Position numbers and translations under genes: made by a program. Under the pieces are notes generated by a model that was not told the origin of the DNA, searched no databases, and was given only the letters and a program-made list of their open reading frames with translations. Of a stretch of DNA of 64,000 bases, positions 17,081-25,828 are shown piece after piece. Source of the stretch: Sphingobium sp. (GTDB lineage Bacteria > Pseudomonadota > Alphaproteobacteria > Sphingomonadales > Sphingomonadaceae); NCBI GenBank assembly GCA_035196065.1, contig CP136575.1, forward strand, positions 1,083,001 through 1,147,000, written 5' to 3'. Position 1 is the stretch's first letter; each line of letters begins with the position of its first letter.

Positions 17081-17180
17081 CCCCCGCCCGCTTGCGGGAG
17101 GGGTTAGGGGAGGGGGCGAGCGAAGCGAGCCTTCGGACGTTTCAGGCCCTCCCCCGGCCCCTCCCGCAAGCGGGCGGGGA
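17081..17180. repeat. GC-rich intergenic inverted repeat upstream of hisS
   Basis: Two arms of about 33 bases in inverted orientation (17082-17114 and 17147-17179) share 22 consecutive matching bases, including CCCGCCCGCTTGCGGGAGGG. They flank about 30 bases containing GCGAGCGAAGCGAGC. It would form a long hairpin in the hisS leader. Such repeats are common between sphingomonad genes; it is not a clear terminator because no T tract follows. Confidence 0.75.
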
Positions 17181-17232
17181 GAAATTGCTGCTATTCCCCC
17201 TTATCACAAAACCCGCTAGGGAACCGCCCAAT

Positions 17233-18501
17233 ATGGCAAAGATTCAGACACCCCAGCCCGTGCGTGGCACACAGGATATGTATGGCGAGACTGAAGAGCG
17301 GTTCGCACATGTCGTTTCGACCTTTGAACGTGTGCGGCGGCTTTATGGTTTCAAGGGGTTGCAACTGCCGGTGATCGAACCGACCGCAGTTTTCGCGCGC
17401 TCATTGGGTGAGGCGACCGATGTCGTGTCGAAGGAAATGTACACCTTCGAGGATCGCGGCGGGGATTCAATCACGCTGCGCCCTGAATTCACGGCCGGCA
17501 TTGCGCGCGCCTATCTTACCAATGGCTGGCAACAGCATGCACCGATGAAGGTCACGGCGCATGGCCCGCTGTTCCGTTATGAACGCCCGCAAAAGGGCCG
17601 TTATCGCCAGTTCCATCAGATCGACGCTGAAATCATCGGTGCGGCGGAACCGGCAGCAGATGTCGAACTGCTGGTGATGGCCGACCAGTTGCTGCACGAA
17701 CTGGGCATCAAGGAAGGCGTGACGCTTGAACTCAACACGCTGGGCGATGCGGCAAGCCGCGATGCTTGGCGCGAAGCGCTGATCACCTATTTCAATGATC
17801 ATAAGGATGTCTTGAGCGAAGACAGCCTGTCGCGGCTTGAGAAAAACCCGCTGCGCATCCTCGACAGTAAAGATCCGGACGATCGCGGCGTCGCCCATGC
17901 TGCGCCCAAGATTGACGAATTTCTGAGCAGCGAGGCGCAGGACTTTTTCGGTGCGGTGACAGCGGGATTGGATGCCGCCGGTGTCGCCTGGATGCGCAAT
18001 GCAAAGCTGGTGCGCGGCCTTGATTATTATCGCCACACCGCGTTTGAATTCACCACCGACCGGCTGGGTGCCCAAGGCACCGTGCTCGGCGGCGGTCGCT
18101 ATGACGGGCTGATCGAAAATCTGGGTGGGCCGCACACGCCTGCTGTCGGCTGGGCTGCGGGCATTGAACGGTTGGCGATGTTGATTGATGCTCCATCAAC
18201 TCGCGAGATGACTTTTGCCGTGGTAGCCGATGCGCTCGATCTTGATTTGGAAGCTCAGCGATTTGCAAACAAGCTGCGCCGTGAAGGAGTCCCGGTTTTC
18301 CGTTCGTTCAAGACAAGTACGAAGAAGCAGATTGAATCTGCGAGAAAAGCTCAGGTCGACGGTCTGCTGTTTATTCGTCCGGGTAAAGAGTTACACGTTA
18401 CGCAAGTCTCAGGTTCAGTTTACGCCCTTCGAGATTTGCTCACTAAAGCTCTGGCGCACGCCCCAGAAGGGTATCAGGCTGCCAATGGCGATGGTGAATG
18501 A
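17233..18501 (+). CDS. hisS: Histidyl-tRNA synthetase
   Basis: A 422-residue class II aminoacyl-tRNA synthetase charging tRNA-His. The catalytic core has motif 2 ([17 protein letters not shown]), the HisA signature ([13 protein letters not shown]) and motif 3 with GGGRYDGL, then [11 protein letters not shown]. The start at 17233 ([18 protein letters not shown]) fits the family; an in-frame ATG at 17092 only translates the repeat. The last ~100 residues (anticodon-binding domain) diverge from typical alphaproteobacterial HisRS and have visibly lower GC than the core. Confidence 0.95.
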   Translation: MAKIQTPQPVRGTQDMYGETEERFAHVVSTFERVRRLYGFKGLQLPVIEPTAVFARSLGEATDVVSKEMYTFEDRGGDSITLRPEFTAGIARAYLTNGWQQHAPMKVTAHGPLFRYERPQKGRYRQFHQIDAEIIGAAEPAADVELLVMADQLLHELGIKEGVTLELNTLGDAASRDAWREALITYFNDHKDVLSEDSLSRLEKNPLRILDSKDPDDRGVAHAAPKIDEFLSSEAQDFFGAVTAGLDAAGVAWMRNAKLVRGLDYYRHTAFEFTTDRLGAQGTVLGGGRYDGLIENLGGPHTPAVGWAAGIERLAMLIDAPSTREMTFAVVADALDLDLEAQRFANKLRREGVPVFRSFKTSTKKQIESARKAQVDGLLFIRPGKELHVTQVSGSVYALRDLLTKALAHAPEGYQAANGDGE

Positions 18502-18522
18502 TCGCCATGGTTCCAACTTATC

Positions 18523-18618
18523 ACTGTCACCCTGAACTTGTTTCAGGGTCCCTTTCGCCTCTCAACTCTTCGGTTGCAGTGGCGGGATGGATGCTGAAAC
18601 AAGTTCAGCATGACGATC
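18523..18618 (+). repeat. ~95-base intergenic repeat, copy A
   Basis: It begins with CCCTGAACTTGTTTCAGGGT and ends with GATGCTGAAACAAGTTCAGC, with TTTCGCCTCT inside. It matches 33363-33456 in the opposite orientation. Each end is itself an imperfect palindrome, so the unit can fold into a double hairpin. Confidence 0.8.
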
Positions 18619-18672
18619 ACTTCAAGGCCGTACCAAGCCTCTTGGTGCCTTCGTGTCTTCGAGTGAACTAAA

Positions 18673-19746
18673 ATGACCGCCATCTCCCCCCAACGCATTG
18701 CGCAGATCGAGGCGCGCTTTGCCGAGCTTGAGGCGCGGATGGCGTCTGGCACGCTCGAGGGTGATGCCTTTGTGCAGGCCTCGAAGGAATATGCCGAGTT
18801 GGAGCCGGTCGCCAAGGCTGCGGCGGAGATGCGGGCGTTGCGCGATGAACTGGTGGGGCTTGAAGAAATGCTCGCCGGGGATGATGCTGATCTGAAAGCC
18901 ATGGCGGGTGAGGAAGTCGATGCGGTCCGTGAACGGATCGCAACAGCTGAGCATGGCCTCGCTATCCTCCTTCTTCCCCGCGATGTCGCCGACCAGCGTT
19001 CGGCGATGCTCGAAATCCGCGCAGGCACTGGCGGGGACGAGGCGGCGCTGTTCGCGGGCGACCTTTACCGCATGTATGAACGTTATGCCGGCCTGCAGGG
19101 CTGGAAGGTCGAGCCAATCTCGATGAGCGCATCCGACGTGGGCGGGTTCAAGGAAATCGTTGCCGCGGTTTCCGGTGCGGGCGTTTTTGCCAAACTGAAG
19201 TTTGAAAGCGGCGTGCACCGGGTGCAGCGTGTGCCGGTGACCGAAAGTGGAGGCCGCATCCACACCAGTGCGGCGACCGTCGCAGTGCTGCCCGAACCGA
19301 CCGAGGTCGATGTCCACATCGAGGATAAGGATCTGAAGATCGACGTCTATCGTGCCTCTGGCGCAGGCGGGCAGCATGTGAACACGACCGATTCCGCGGT
19401 GCGCATCACCCATGCGCCCACGGGCATTGTCGTCACCTGTCAGGATGGGCGCAGTCAACACAAGAACAAGGAAAAGGCGATGCAGGTGCTGCGCGCCCGC
19501 ATATACGAAAAAGAACGCGAAGAGGCGCAGGGGGCCGAGGCCGAGGCGCGCAAGGCGATGGTCGGTTCAGGTGACCGCAGCGAACGCATTCGCACCTATA
19601 ATTTCCCGCAAGGCCGGGTGACCGATCACCGCATCAACGTGACGCTGCACAAATTGCCGGAAATTTTGGAAGGTGGCGGACTGGCTGAATTGGTCGACGC
19701 GCTTATTTCAGAGGATCAGGCCGCACGGTTGGCCGGCCTCGAATAA
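18673..19746 (+). CDS. prfA: Peptide chain release factor 1
   Basis: A 357-residue class I release factor reading UAA and UAG. The peptidyl-tRNA hydrolysis motif [15 protein letters not shown] is present (GGQ near 232-234). The [20 protein letters not shown] segment carries the codon-recognising Pro-x-Thr (PVT). The N-terminal coiled region ([11 protein letters not shown]) is normal. It follows hisS after the intergenic repeat. The usual partner prmC is not directly downstream; a 306-base gap follows instead. Confidence 0.97.
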   Translation: MTAISPQRIAQIEARFAELEARMASGTLEGDAFVQASKEYAELEPVAKAAAEMRALRDELVGLEEMLAGDDADLKAMAGEEVDAVRERIATAEHGLAILLLPRDVADQRSAMLEIRAGTGGDEAALFAGDLYRMYERYAGLQGWKVEPISMSASDVGGFKEIVAAVSGAGVFAKLKFESGVHRVQRVPVTESGGRIHTSAATVAVLPEPTEVDVHIEDKDLKIDVYRASGAGGQHVNTTDSAVRITHAPTGIVVTCQDGRSQHKNKEKAMQVLRARIYEKEREEAQGAEAEARKAMVGSGDRSERIRTYNFPQGRVTDHRINVTLHKLPEILEGGGLAELVDALISEDQAARLAGLE

Positions 19747-20052
19747 GGCTGTAGCTCTCTCACGCGTTTTTGAGATTTTCGGATGAAATTGCCTGGACGG
19801 GTTGGTGCGAGACCAGATAGCAACCAACCCGTCCATGGCATGTGGGTATGTGTGAACGCTGAATATTATGCAGAGGTCGTGCCAGATTAGCTTTATTATA
19901 TATTTACAAATACATAAATGGTTCTCGCAGCGTTAATCTTTTGCCGCACTGTCAAAAATGCCGACAGTTTGACACACGCCTGCGCCGACGCCCAAAGTCC
20001 CATCTTTGCTTTTCCGTTGCCGCCGCTCCGCCATGCTACCATATAGGCGGGC
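19747..20052. other. Intergenic region after prfA with a perfect 12-base hairpin
   Basis: No gene is seen in these 306 bases. A perfect inverted repeat GGACGGGTTGGT (19795-19806) with ACCAACCCGTCC (19823-19834) spans a 16-base loop and is not followed by T. An AT-rich stretch (about 19890-19940) precedes the hydrolase gene and probably holds its promoter. Confidence 0.5.
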
Positions 20053-20961
20053 ATGTCCGATTGGCCCGATACTATCCGCGCAGGCGAGACTGAGCAGCAT
20101 GAGCCGCTGGTGCGCCGTCTGCTTGCGCCCAACCCGTCACCTTACACATTCACTGGCACCCAGACTTGGTTGGTCGGTGCAGGCAGCGATATGGCCGTGA
20201 TCGATCCCGGCCCTGCTGGCAGCGGAATGAGCGTGGGCGATCCCAAGGATGCGAACGGGGAAGGCCATGTCGAGGCGATCCTGCGCGCTGTTGGTGATAA
20301 ACGCATTGCGGCAATCCTTTGCACGCATACGCATCGCGATCATTCACCGGCAGCTGCGCCATTGAAGGCGATCACCGGCGCACCGATCATCGGTTGTGCG
20401 CCGCTGGCCTTGCGTGATGATGGCCCGCGCGCCGACAGTGCCTTCGATCCCGATTATGCGCCGGATCGCATCCTTGCCGATGGAGAGGCGGTTTCGGGCG
20501 ATGGTTGGACGTTGCAGGCTGTGGCAACGCCTGGCCATACCAGCAACCATCTTTGCTATGCTCTCGTCGAAAGTGGCGCCTTGTTTACCGGAGACCATGT
20601 CATGAAATGGTCGACCAGCGTCGTTTCACCCCCTGATGGTGATATGTCCGCCTATATGGCGAGCCTGCAGAAACTCTATGATCGTGAAGACCGCATCTAT
20701 TATCCGGCGCACGGCCCCGCGGTTGAAAACCCGAAGCAGCTTGTGCGCGGCATGATCGGTCACAGGCGGATGCGTGAACGGCAGATATTGGGCTTGCTCG
20801 AACAGAGTCCGCGAGAGATCCCCGCCATGGTCGCGGAAATGTACAAGGGGCTCGACCCTCGTCTGAATGGAGCAGCCGGCCGGTCGGTGCTCGCGCATCT
20901 GGTCGATCTGGAGCGGCAGGGGCGAGCACGGGCAAAGGGGGAGCAATGGTCGCTCGCATGA
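20053..20961 (+). CDS. MBL-fold metallo-hydrolase (LACTB2-like)
   Basis: A 302-residue metallo-beta-lactamase-fold hydrolase. The di-metal motif THTHRDHSPA (HxHxDH, near 95-104) is followed by TPGHTSNHLCY and LFTGDHVM as further metal ligands, and YYPAHGPAVENP near the end. A C-terminal winged-helix-like part (HRRMRERQILGLLEQSPREI) is shared with LACTB2-type proteins. Substrate unknown; ribonuclease or thioesterase activity is possible for the group. The start is supported by GGCGGG just upstream. Confidence 0.85.
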   Translation: MSDWPDTIRAGETEQHEPLVRRLLAPNPSPYTFTGTQTWLVGAGSDMAVIDPGPAGSGMSVGDPKDANGEGHVEAILRAVGDKRIAAILCTHTHRDHSPAAAPLKAITGAPIIGCAPLALRDDGPRADSAFDPDYAPDRILADGEAVSGDGWTLQAVATPGHTSNHLCYALVESGALFTGDHVMKWSTSVVSPPDGDMSAYMASLQKLYDREDRIYYPAHGPAVENPKQLVRGMIGHRRMRERQILGLLEQSPREIPAMVAEMYKGLDPRLNGAAGRSVLAHLVDLERQGRARAKGEQWSLA

Positions 20962-21117
20962 TGCCGCTGAACCAGACTTGAATCATTGCCTGGGGCAGGT
21001 GATCGACCTAAAAAGTTCCTTCGCTGAACTTGTCGAACCATTTGGCAAGGTCTACGCCATCTGCTGAAACGCCGCTTCGTCCAACCCGAGGCTGTGGCGA
21101 AATATCGGAGTAAGTGA

Positions 21118-22131
21118 ATGAACGTCCCCACTCCCCGCGAATCCTTGCAAGGCGTCGATTTGCTCGCTGAAATCCAGCGGCTGAAGAAAGAGCGCAACGC
21201 CGTTATACTCGCGCATTATTACCAGAAAGCCGAAATCCAGGATCTGGCTGATTTTGTGGGCGACAGCCTTGAACTGTCGCGCCGCGCGGCGGAAACCGAT
21301 GCCGATGTGATAGCCTTTTGTGGGGTGAAGTTCATGGCCGAGACGGCAAAGATTCTCTCGCCCGAAAAGACCGTGATCCTGCCCGATATGGCCGCCGGCT
21401 GCAGCCTTGAAGACGCCTGTCCACCGGGCAAATTCAAGGCGTTTCGCGAAAAACACCCCGACCATATCGCACTGACATATATTAATTGTTCGGCAGAGGT
21501 GAAGGCGCTGTCAGACATCATCGTCACTTCCTCCAGTGCGGAGACAATCCTTGCCCAGATACCCAAAGAGCAGAAGATTATCTTCGGCCCGGACCGGCAT
21601 CTGGGTGGTTATCTGTCACGCAAGTTCGGGCGCGAGATGCTGCTCTGGCCGGGTGTGTGCATCGTGCATGAAGCGTTTAGCGAAACCGAACTTTTGAAGC
21701 TGAAAGCCCAATATCCGGGTGCACCTGTCGCGGCGCACCCCGAATGTCCCCCGCACATTATCGACCATGCCGATTATGTCGGGTCAACCTCTGGTATTCT
21801 TAAATATGCGCAGGAAGTGCCGAGCGACACGGTAATCATCGCGACCGAGCCGCACATCATCCACCAGATGCAAAAGGCGCTTCCTGAAAAGAATTTCATC
21901 GGCGCACCCGGTGCAGATGGCAACTGTGCGTGCAACATATGCCCCTATATGGCGCTCAATACGATGGAAAAGCTTTACCTCGCCCTGCGCGACCTGCAGC
22001 CGCAGATTGAATTGGACGAAGAGGTTAGGCTGGCGGCGAAGAAAAGCCTCGACCGGATGTTGGAAATGGCATCGAAGACGGTCGGCCAGGGTGATCTGGG
22101 CCGCAAGGATCTTGCGTTTCCGAATGGGTGA
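21118..22131 (+). CDS. nadA: Quinolinate synthase NadA
   Basis: A 337-residue [4Fe-4S] enzyme condensing iminoaspartate with dihydroxyacetone phosphate to give quinolinate for NAD. Characteristic segments are ILAHYYQKAEIQDLADFVGDS, DMAAGCSLEDACP (cluster Cys), GPDRHLGGY, HPECP (second Cys) and NCACNICPYM (third Cys region). Length is normal. nadC lies 3.7 kb downstream, separated by an unrelated minus-strand cassette. nadB is not in the window. Confidence 0.96.
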   Translation: MNVPTPRESLQGVDLLAEIQRLKKERNAVILAHYYQKAEIQDLADFVGDSLELSRRAAETDADVIAFCGVKFMAETAKILSPEKTVILPDMAAGCSLEDACPPGKFKAFREKHPDHIALTYINCSAEVKALSDIIVTSSSAETILAQIPKEQKIIFGPDRHLGGYLSRKFGREMLLWPGVCIVHEAFSETELLKLKAQYPGAPVAAHPECPPHIIDHADYVGSTSGILKYAQEVPSDTVIIATEPHIIHQMQKALPEKNFIGAPGADGNCACNICPYMALNTMEKLYLALRDLQPQIELDEEVRLAAKKSLDRMLEMASKTVGQGDLGRKDLAFPNG

Positions 22132-22133
22132 AA

Positions 22134-22172
22134 TTGGGACCGGTTGACACTTTTATGTCGGCCCGGTCCCAA
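22134..22172. terminator. Bidirectional terminator between nadA and the methyltransferase gene
   Basis: TTGGGACCGG (22134-22143) and CCGGTCCCAA (22163-22172) form a long hairpin. The stem continues inward through GTTGACA/TGTCGGC with two G-U pairs, leaving only a small CTTTTA loop. It sits between converging stop codons. T-rich sequence follows only weakly. Confidence 0.55.
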
Positions 22173-22185
22173 ACTGTTGGTCTGT

Positions 22186-23574
22186 TTAGTGGCGCTGGTA
22201 CCACAGGAGCAAGCGACCGCCCTCGGTAACCGACCGACTTTCGACAATTTTTGCGCGGCGCGTGACTGCAGCGATAAAATGATCTTCGCTATAGTCTGGG
22301 AAGATATCTTCCCGGTTTGAAAGCAGCCGCTGTACCATTGGATCGGTTTTTGGCGGAAATTCGATAATGCCCGCCGGGGCAAGAGAGATCAGCCAGTCGA
22401 CCGTCATATCGAGCGGAACATTGCGGCCAATGGCAATGTGGTGGACGAATGCCAGTGCAACCAGTGCTTGCGCCGATGCCCGTCGGCCAAAGCCCATGCG
22501 TTCCGCCTGTGCCCAGCCTTGTGATGGGCTTGGGTTGGCGGCATCGAGCCATACTGGCAGAAATGGAAGGCCATGGGCGTCGGCTCGCGCAACTGCGGAA
22601 TCAAGCGCACCATAATCGAAGTCGAAACCGACTACCGACTTGGCGCCACCTTCTAGGGCCGCGACGCTGTAATCGCCTGAATTGCAGCCGATATCGAACA
22701 TTTGGTCCGGTTTGACCGCAGAGGCCATTTTCACAATGAAATCCCGTTTTATCTGCGCATCACCCTCCGCATAACTGTTGTGATCCGCATAATCCCCCCA
22801 AACGGTTGGTTTGATCGGGTTTTTCAATTTCGCGATGTAGCTGCGTAAGCCTTCGAGAATGCCCTTAAAGGCGATTTTGGATAGCTTGGGTTGCTTGCCC
22901 GGAGCGATGCTTGCGTCAGCTTTGATCGCACGGCGCTGAAGCGCCGCCTGTCCAGTGACATGTGTCAAGATGGTCCAACTGAGATTGTCTTTCCAATCCA
23001 GCAGTTGCGCCAGATCTTCGGGGGAGATGCCTTCCAAACTGCCGCGATACCATGGCGCGGGGCTAATTCCCTTTTTGCTCCACAAGATCAATGGGTTGAG
23101 AAACTGCATGCAAAATTGTCGATGCCCGGTCCAAACTTCACTCTCAACGTAGGGCCGGAATGACAGATGGTCGATAAACACTGGACGGGTTGCCAAAAAC
23201 TGGATGTTATAGGCAGTGGCATCCGATAGCGTGAAGCCACGATCCAAGGCGGTCAGTTGTAAATCGAGATGGAACAGCGCGGCACGTTGCAGCAGGGCAA
23301 ACGGCCATTCATAAGGATAGCTCAGAAACGGCAGCCGTTCATGTTCGAGAATATAGACGGGTTCTGGCGCGATGTTCACCTCTGCGGGGTCCAGTTCGCG
23401 CGTTGCAACCAGCATGCCGCGGTCGACAAGCTCCTGTAGCAGCCCGCTGTCGCGGACGGCTTCATAATCGGCTGCCGAGCGCTGCCATATTGCCCGGAAA
23501 ATGCGGCCATCGCGTTCAAAGACGCGGCTGCCGGGGTCGCGAAAGGACCCCGGATTAACGATGGGCGCGCTCAT
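22186..23574 (-). CDS. NoeA-like class I SAM-dependent methyltransferase
   Basis: A 462-residue protein resembling the NoeA (nodulation) methyltransferase group. The N-terminal ~280 residues (SFRDPGSRVFERDGRIFRAI, HERLPFLSYPYEWPFALLQ, WYRGSLEGI) look like a kinase-like or accessory fold found in that family. The SAM domain follows with MFDIGCNSGDYSVAALEGGA (motif I), VVGFDFD, DAANPSPSQGW and FVHHIAIGRNVPL. Its ATG overlaps the stop of the 74-aa membrane protein (ATGA), so all three cassette genes are one operon. The acceptor is unknown; a surface glycan is plausible. Confidence 0.75.
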   Translation of the reverse strand: MSAPIVNPGSFRDPGSRVFERDGRIFRAIWQRSAADYEAVRDSGLLQELVDRGMLVATRELDPAEVNIAPEPVYILEHERLPFLSYPYEWPFALLQRAALFHLDLQLTALDRGFTLSDATAYNIQFLATRPVFIDHLSFRPYVESEVWTGHRQFCMQFLNPLILWSKKGISPAPWYRGSLEGISPEDLAQLLDWKDNLSWTILTHVTGQAALQRRAIKADASIAPGKQPKLSKIAFKGILEGLRSYIAKLKNPIKPTVWGDYADHNSYAEGDAQIKRDFIVKMASAVKPDQMFDIGCNSGDYSVAALEGGAKSVVGFDFDYGALDSAVARADAHGLPFLPVWLDAANPSPSQGWAQAERMGFGRRASAQALVALAFVHHIAIGRNVPLDMTVDWLISLAPAGIIEFPPKTDPMVQRLLSNREDIFPDYSEDHFIAAVTRRAKIVESRSVTEGGRLLLWYQRH

Positions 23575-23795
23575 TCTTTTTCTGGCGCCACAGGGCTTTT
23601 GCCGGTCAGGCGGGCAATGAAAGTTTTGGATTTTGCCAGAAACATCCTCGAGTAAACGAGCCATGTGCCGACAACTCCGACAACGGCCTGCAAGATGATG
23701 CTGCCCGTTGCAGGATCGAGATAGGCAAATGCGGGTGAGGAAAGCGTGGTGTACAGGGCGAATAGCGCGCCCATTCTGCTAAGACGATTGGTCAT
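23571..23795 (-). CDS. Small membrane protein with YLDPATGS motif (74 aa)
   Basis: A 74-residue protein with an N-terminal hydrophobic signal-like stretch (MGALFALYTTLSSPAFA). The motif AYLDPATGSIILQ comes next, then a second hydrophobic helix (AVVGVVGTWLVYSRMF) and a basic tail. From memory, small proteins with YLDPGTGS-type motifs occur beside NoeA-like methyltransferases and sulfatase-like enzymes. The start at 23795 has GAGGAG upstream. No function is established. Confidence 0.65.
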   Translation of the reverse strand: MTNRLSRMGALFALYTTLSSPAFAYLDPATGSIILQAVVGVVGTWLVYSRMFLAKSKTFIARLTGKSPVAPEKE

Positions 23796-23881
23796 TTCAT
23801 CTCCTCTCAGCCGGATGAATCCCGAGAGGAGAAATCCAACTAAGCCGTTGTTAAGAAAAAGATTGGTTTTTAAAGACCATG

Positions 23882-25462
23882 TTACCACTGCGTCGGTAGT
23901 GGTTCTTTTGACCTTGGTTTCCAATCTCTATCATCGATAAAGATGTATGGTTGAGAATTTGTTAATGGCACTGGTGCCGTAAGGTAATCGCGTGCCGACA
24001 ATTGTTGTAATAGTGAAGCAGCGCTTGCCATGCCTTCGCTGTAACGGCCTTCGCCACCGGATATACGGACCGCGAAGAGAGTGGAGAATGATGCAATCAG
24101 ATCGGAACTGCGAAATTTACCCCGCCTTTCATAAATCGGGTCAAGGACCGTCAGTCGTGAACCATGATCGCCATGCAATATCATGACATAATTGTTGGCC
24201 GCTGGCGATTTTTCCAAGGCTTTGAGCAGAAGCTCGATTTGCAACATCGAACAAGAAACTTGTTCATCATAGGCATTGGCGCGATCTGTTAACGGAATGA
24301 AGTCCTTTCGATTTTTCCATTCCGACAGTGGTTTCCGATTGCAATTGGCTTCCGTCACATAGGGATAGTGCGGAAATAGAGAATGCATGAAATAGGCTTC
24401 GCCAGGACGAGCCGACTCCAAATCACGCGCAAAGTGTTCGAGCGCCTCAAGCGCGGCGGCGGTTCCCGTTCCTTTTAGCCTGAGGAACGCGTAGAAGCCG
24501 GGAAGACCTGCTCGCGCGGAAATAACATCGAGGAAAGAGAGTTTGCGGCCCACATAGTCGGAACCCTGAGACATGCCGATGAACTTTGAAAGGATCAGCG
24601 CCGTTCGATCTGCTATACTCATATCATAGGCTAGCAAAGGTTGCATGCTGCTGTTCGCGTAGGAAACGCAACGGGCATTACTGTAACCACTGCAAAAGTC
24701 AGCAAAGTCGGACTGGTAGATGTTGAGCTTGTAGCCTAGCGCTTCCAACCGATCAAAATGCGCGTTTCTGCCAATCGTGGTACCTTGCCGGCCTGCTGCG
24801 TCAGCTTGCTTTGTACCAAAATTGAGGATGTGCGGGACCGCGTTGACCGTATGCAGATGCTGGCTGTACGCTTTGCCGTAAACCGCAAAGCCGTTGCGGG
24901 TATAGAACTCGCGCAGTCTGGCGGCAGTGCGCATGCCGGATTCGGTTTTATGAAAGCCACCGACGCCGATATGTTCATCCAGCAAAATGTGGATGATTGC
25001 GGGTCGATTGCTCGCCAAGGCCCCGTCTTTTTGCGTCGGCTTGGTTTCGCTGAGCCAAGGCTGGCGTTCGCCGATGCCAATCATTGACGATATCATCACA
25101 AAGCCGCCAAATATTGCCAGAAATTGATGCGGCGCTTCCTTCAGCCGAAGACTGATCAGGAAATAGACGCAAGCGCCCAGAACTGGCCACCAGCCGTTGT
25201 CGACATTGAGATCGATGACAAAGGCGATCAGCAATACATCTAAAAGCCGCCGACCCCAGATGCCGACACGCGCGTAAATGAATGCCATCATCGCGCAAAA
25301 CAGGGCAAGCGCCAGAAAGGCCGCGAAAATCTCGGGCCGCAGCATCGGATATTTATCGTACATCAGAAAGTTGACGAGCGAGGCTGCCAACAACAGAAAG
25401 CTTGCGAGAAAGGCGAGCGGTGAACGGCTCGCCATTTTGGCCTCAGCTGCTATGTTTTCCAA
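23882..25462 (-). CDS. Membrane-anchored sulfatase/phosphotransferase-like enzyme (alkaline phosphatase superfamily)
   Basis: A 526-residue protein. The first ~135 residues hold about five transmembrane helices. A large extracytoplasmic domain follows with alkaline-phosphatase-superfamily metal motifs: IHILLDEHIGVGG near 158 and VMILHGDHGSRL near 430, with HSLFPHYPYV in between. The layout resembles phosphoglycerol transferases (LTA synthase/OpgB type) and membrane sulfatases. The usual nucleophile region is not obvious. First gene of the three-gene cassette; lower GC than its neighbours. Confidence 0.7.
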   Translation of the reverse strand: MENIAAEAKMASRSPLAFLASFLLLAASLVNFLMYDKYPMLRPEIFAAFLALALFCAMMAFIYARVGIWGRRLLDVLLIAFVIDLNVDNGWWPVLGACVYFLISLRLKEAPHQFLAIFGGFVMISSMIGIGERQPWLSETKPTQKDGALASNRPAIIHILLDEHIGVGGFHKTESGMRTAARLREFYTRNGFAVYGKAYSQHLHTVNAVPHILNFGTKQADAAGRQGTTIGRNAHFDRLEALGYKLNIYQSDFADFCSGYSNARCVSYANSSMQPLLAYDMSIADRTALILSKFIGMSQGSDYVGRKLSFLDVISARAGLPGFYAFLRLKGTGTAAALEALEHFARDLESARPGEAYFMHSLFPHYPYVTEANCNRKPLSEWKNRKDFIPLTDRANAYDEQVSCSMLQIELLLKALEKSPAANNYVMILHGDHGSRLTVLDPIYERRGKFRSSDLIASFSTLFAVRISGGEGRYSEGMASAASLLQQLSARDYLTAPVPLTNSQPYIFIDDRDWKPRSKEPLPTQW

Positions 25463-25828
25463 GATTTTCCCCTGCCTGACACTCCGAATTTCAAGGTCGG
25501 CATGAAACCGAAAAGCCGGTATTGTCTGGAAGAACCGATCTCGCCGAAATTCAAAGTAATAATTCTGTGCGAACGAGAAATAACTGCATTTTTGGAAATG
25601 ACCATATAGACTTGTAAAATCATATCATCACGAATGATTTATCATTCTGAACACACTATTGTTCAGATCGTGCTTTTCGTTTCTGAACATGACAGTTTTG
25701 ACCAAAAAAACCGATTTTAGGCAATTTAGCGGCAACAAGGCATCCAGGTATTAGCGTTTTTGCGAACCGCCATATCCCCGCGATAAATGCGTTGGCGAAC
25801 GGGCACGGGCACCGTTAAAGGCAGGGCT
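25463..25828. other. AT-rich divergent control region between the envelope cassette and nadC
   Basis: There is no gene in these 366 bases. The region is clearly AT-richer than the surrounding sequence. It contains a palindromic operator with a third half-site at 25646-25689 and presumably holds promoters for both divergent transcripts. Confidence 0.5.
25646..25689. promoter_or_regulatory. Palindromic operator TCTGAACA-N6-TGTTCAGA plus extra half-site
   Basis: A perfect 8-base inverted repeat, TCTGAACA (25646-25653) and TGTTCAGA (25660-25667), has a 6-base spacer. An identical third half-site TCTGAACA lies at 25682-25689. It is in the shared control region of the envelope cassette and nadC. 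The regulator is unknown; this is not the GTTC-N7-GTTC SOS pattern. Confidence 0.55.

Noticed and set aside
25646-25689. The nadC-region palindrome as an SOS box
   Set aside because: The GTTC/GAAC half-sites are inverted with a different spacing, not the GTTC-N7-GTTC direct repeat.
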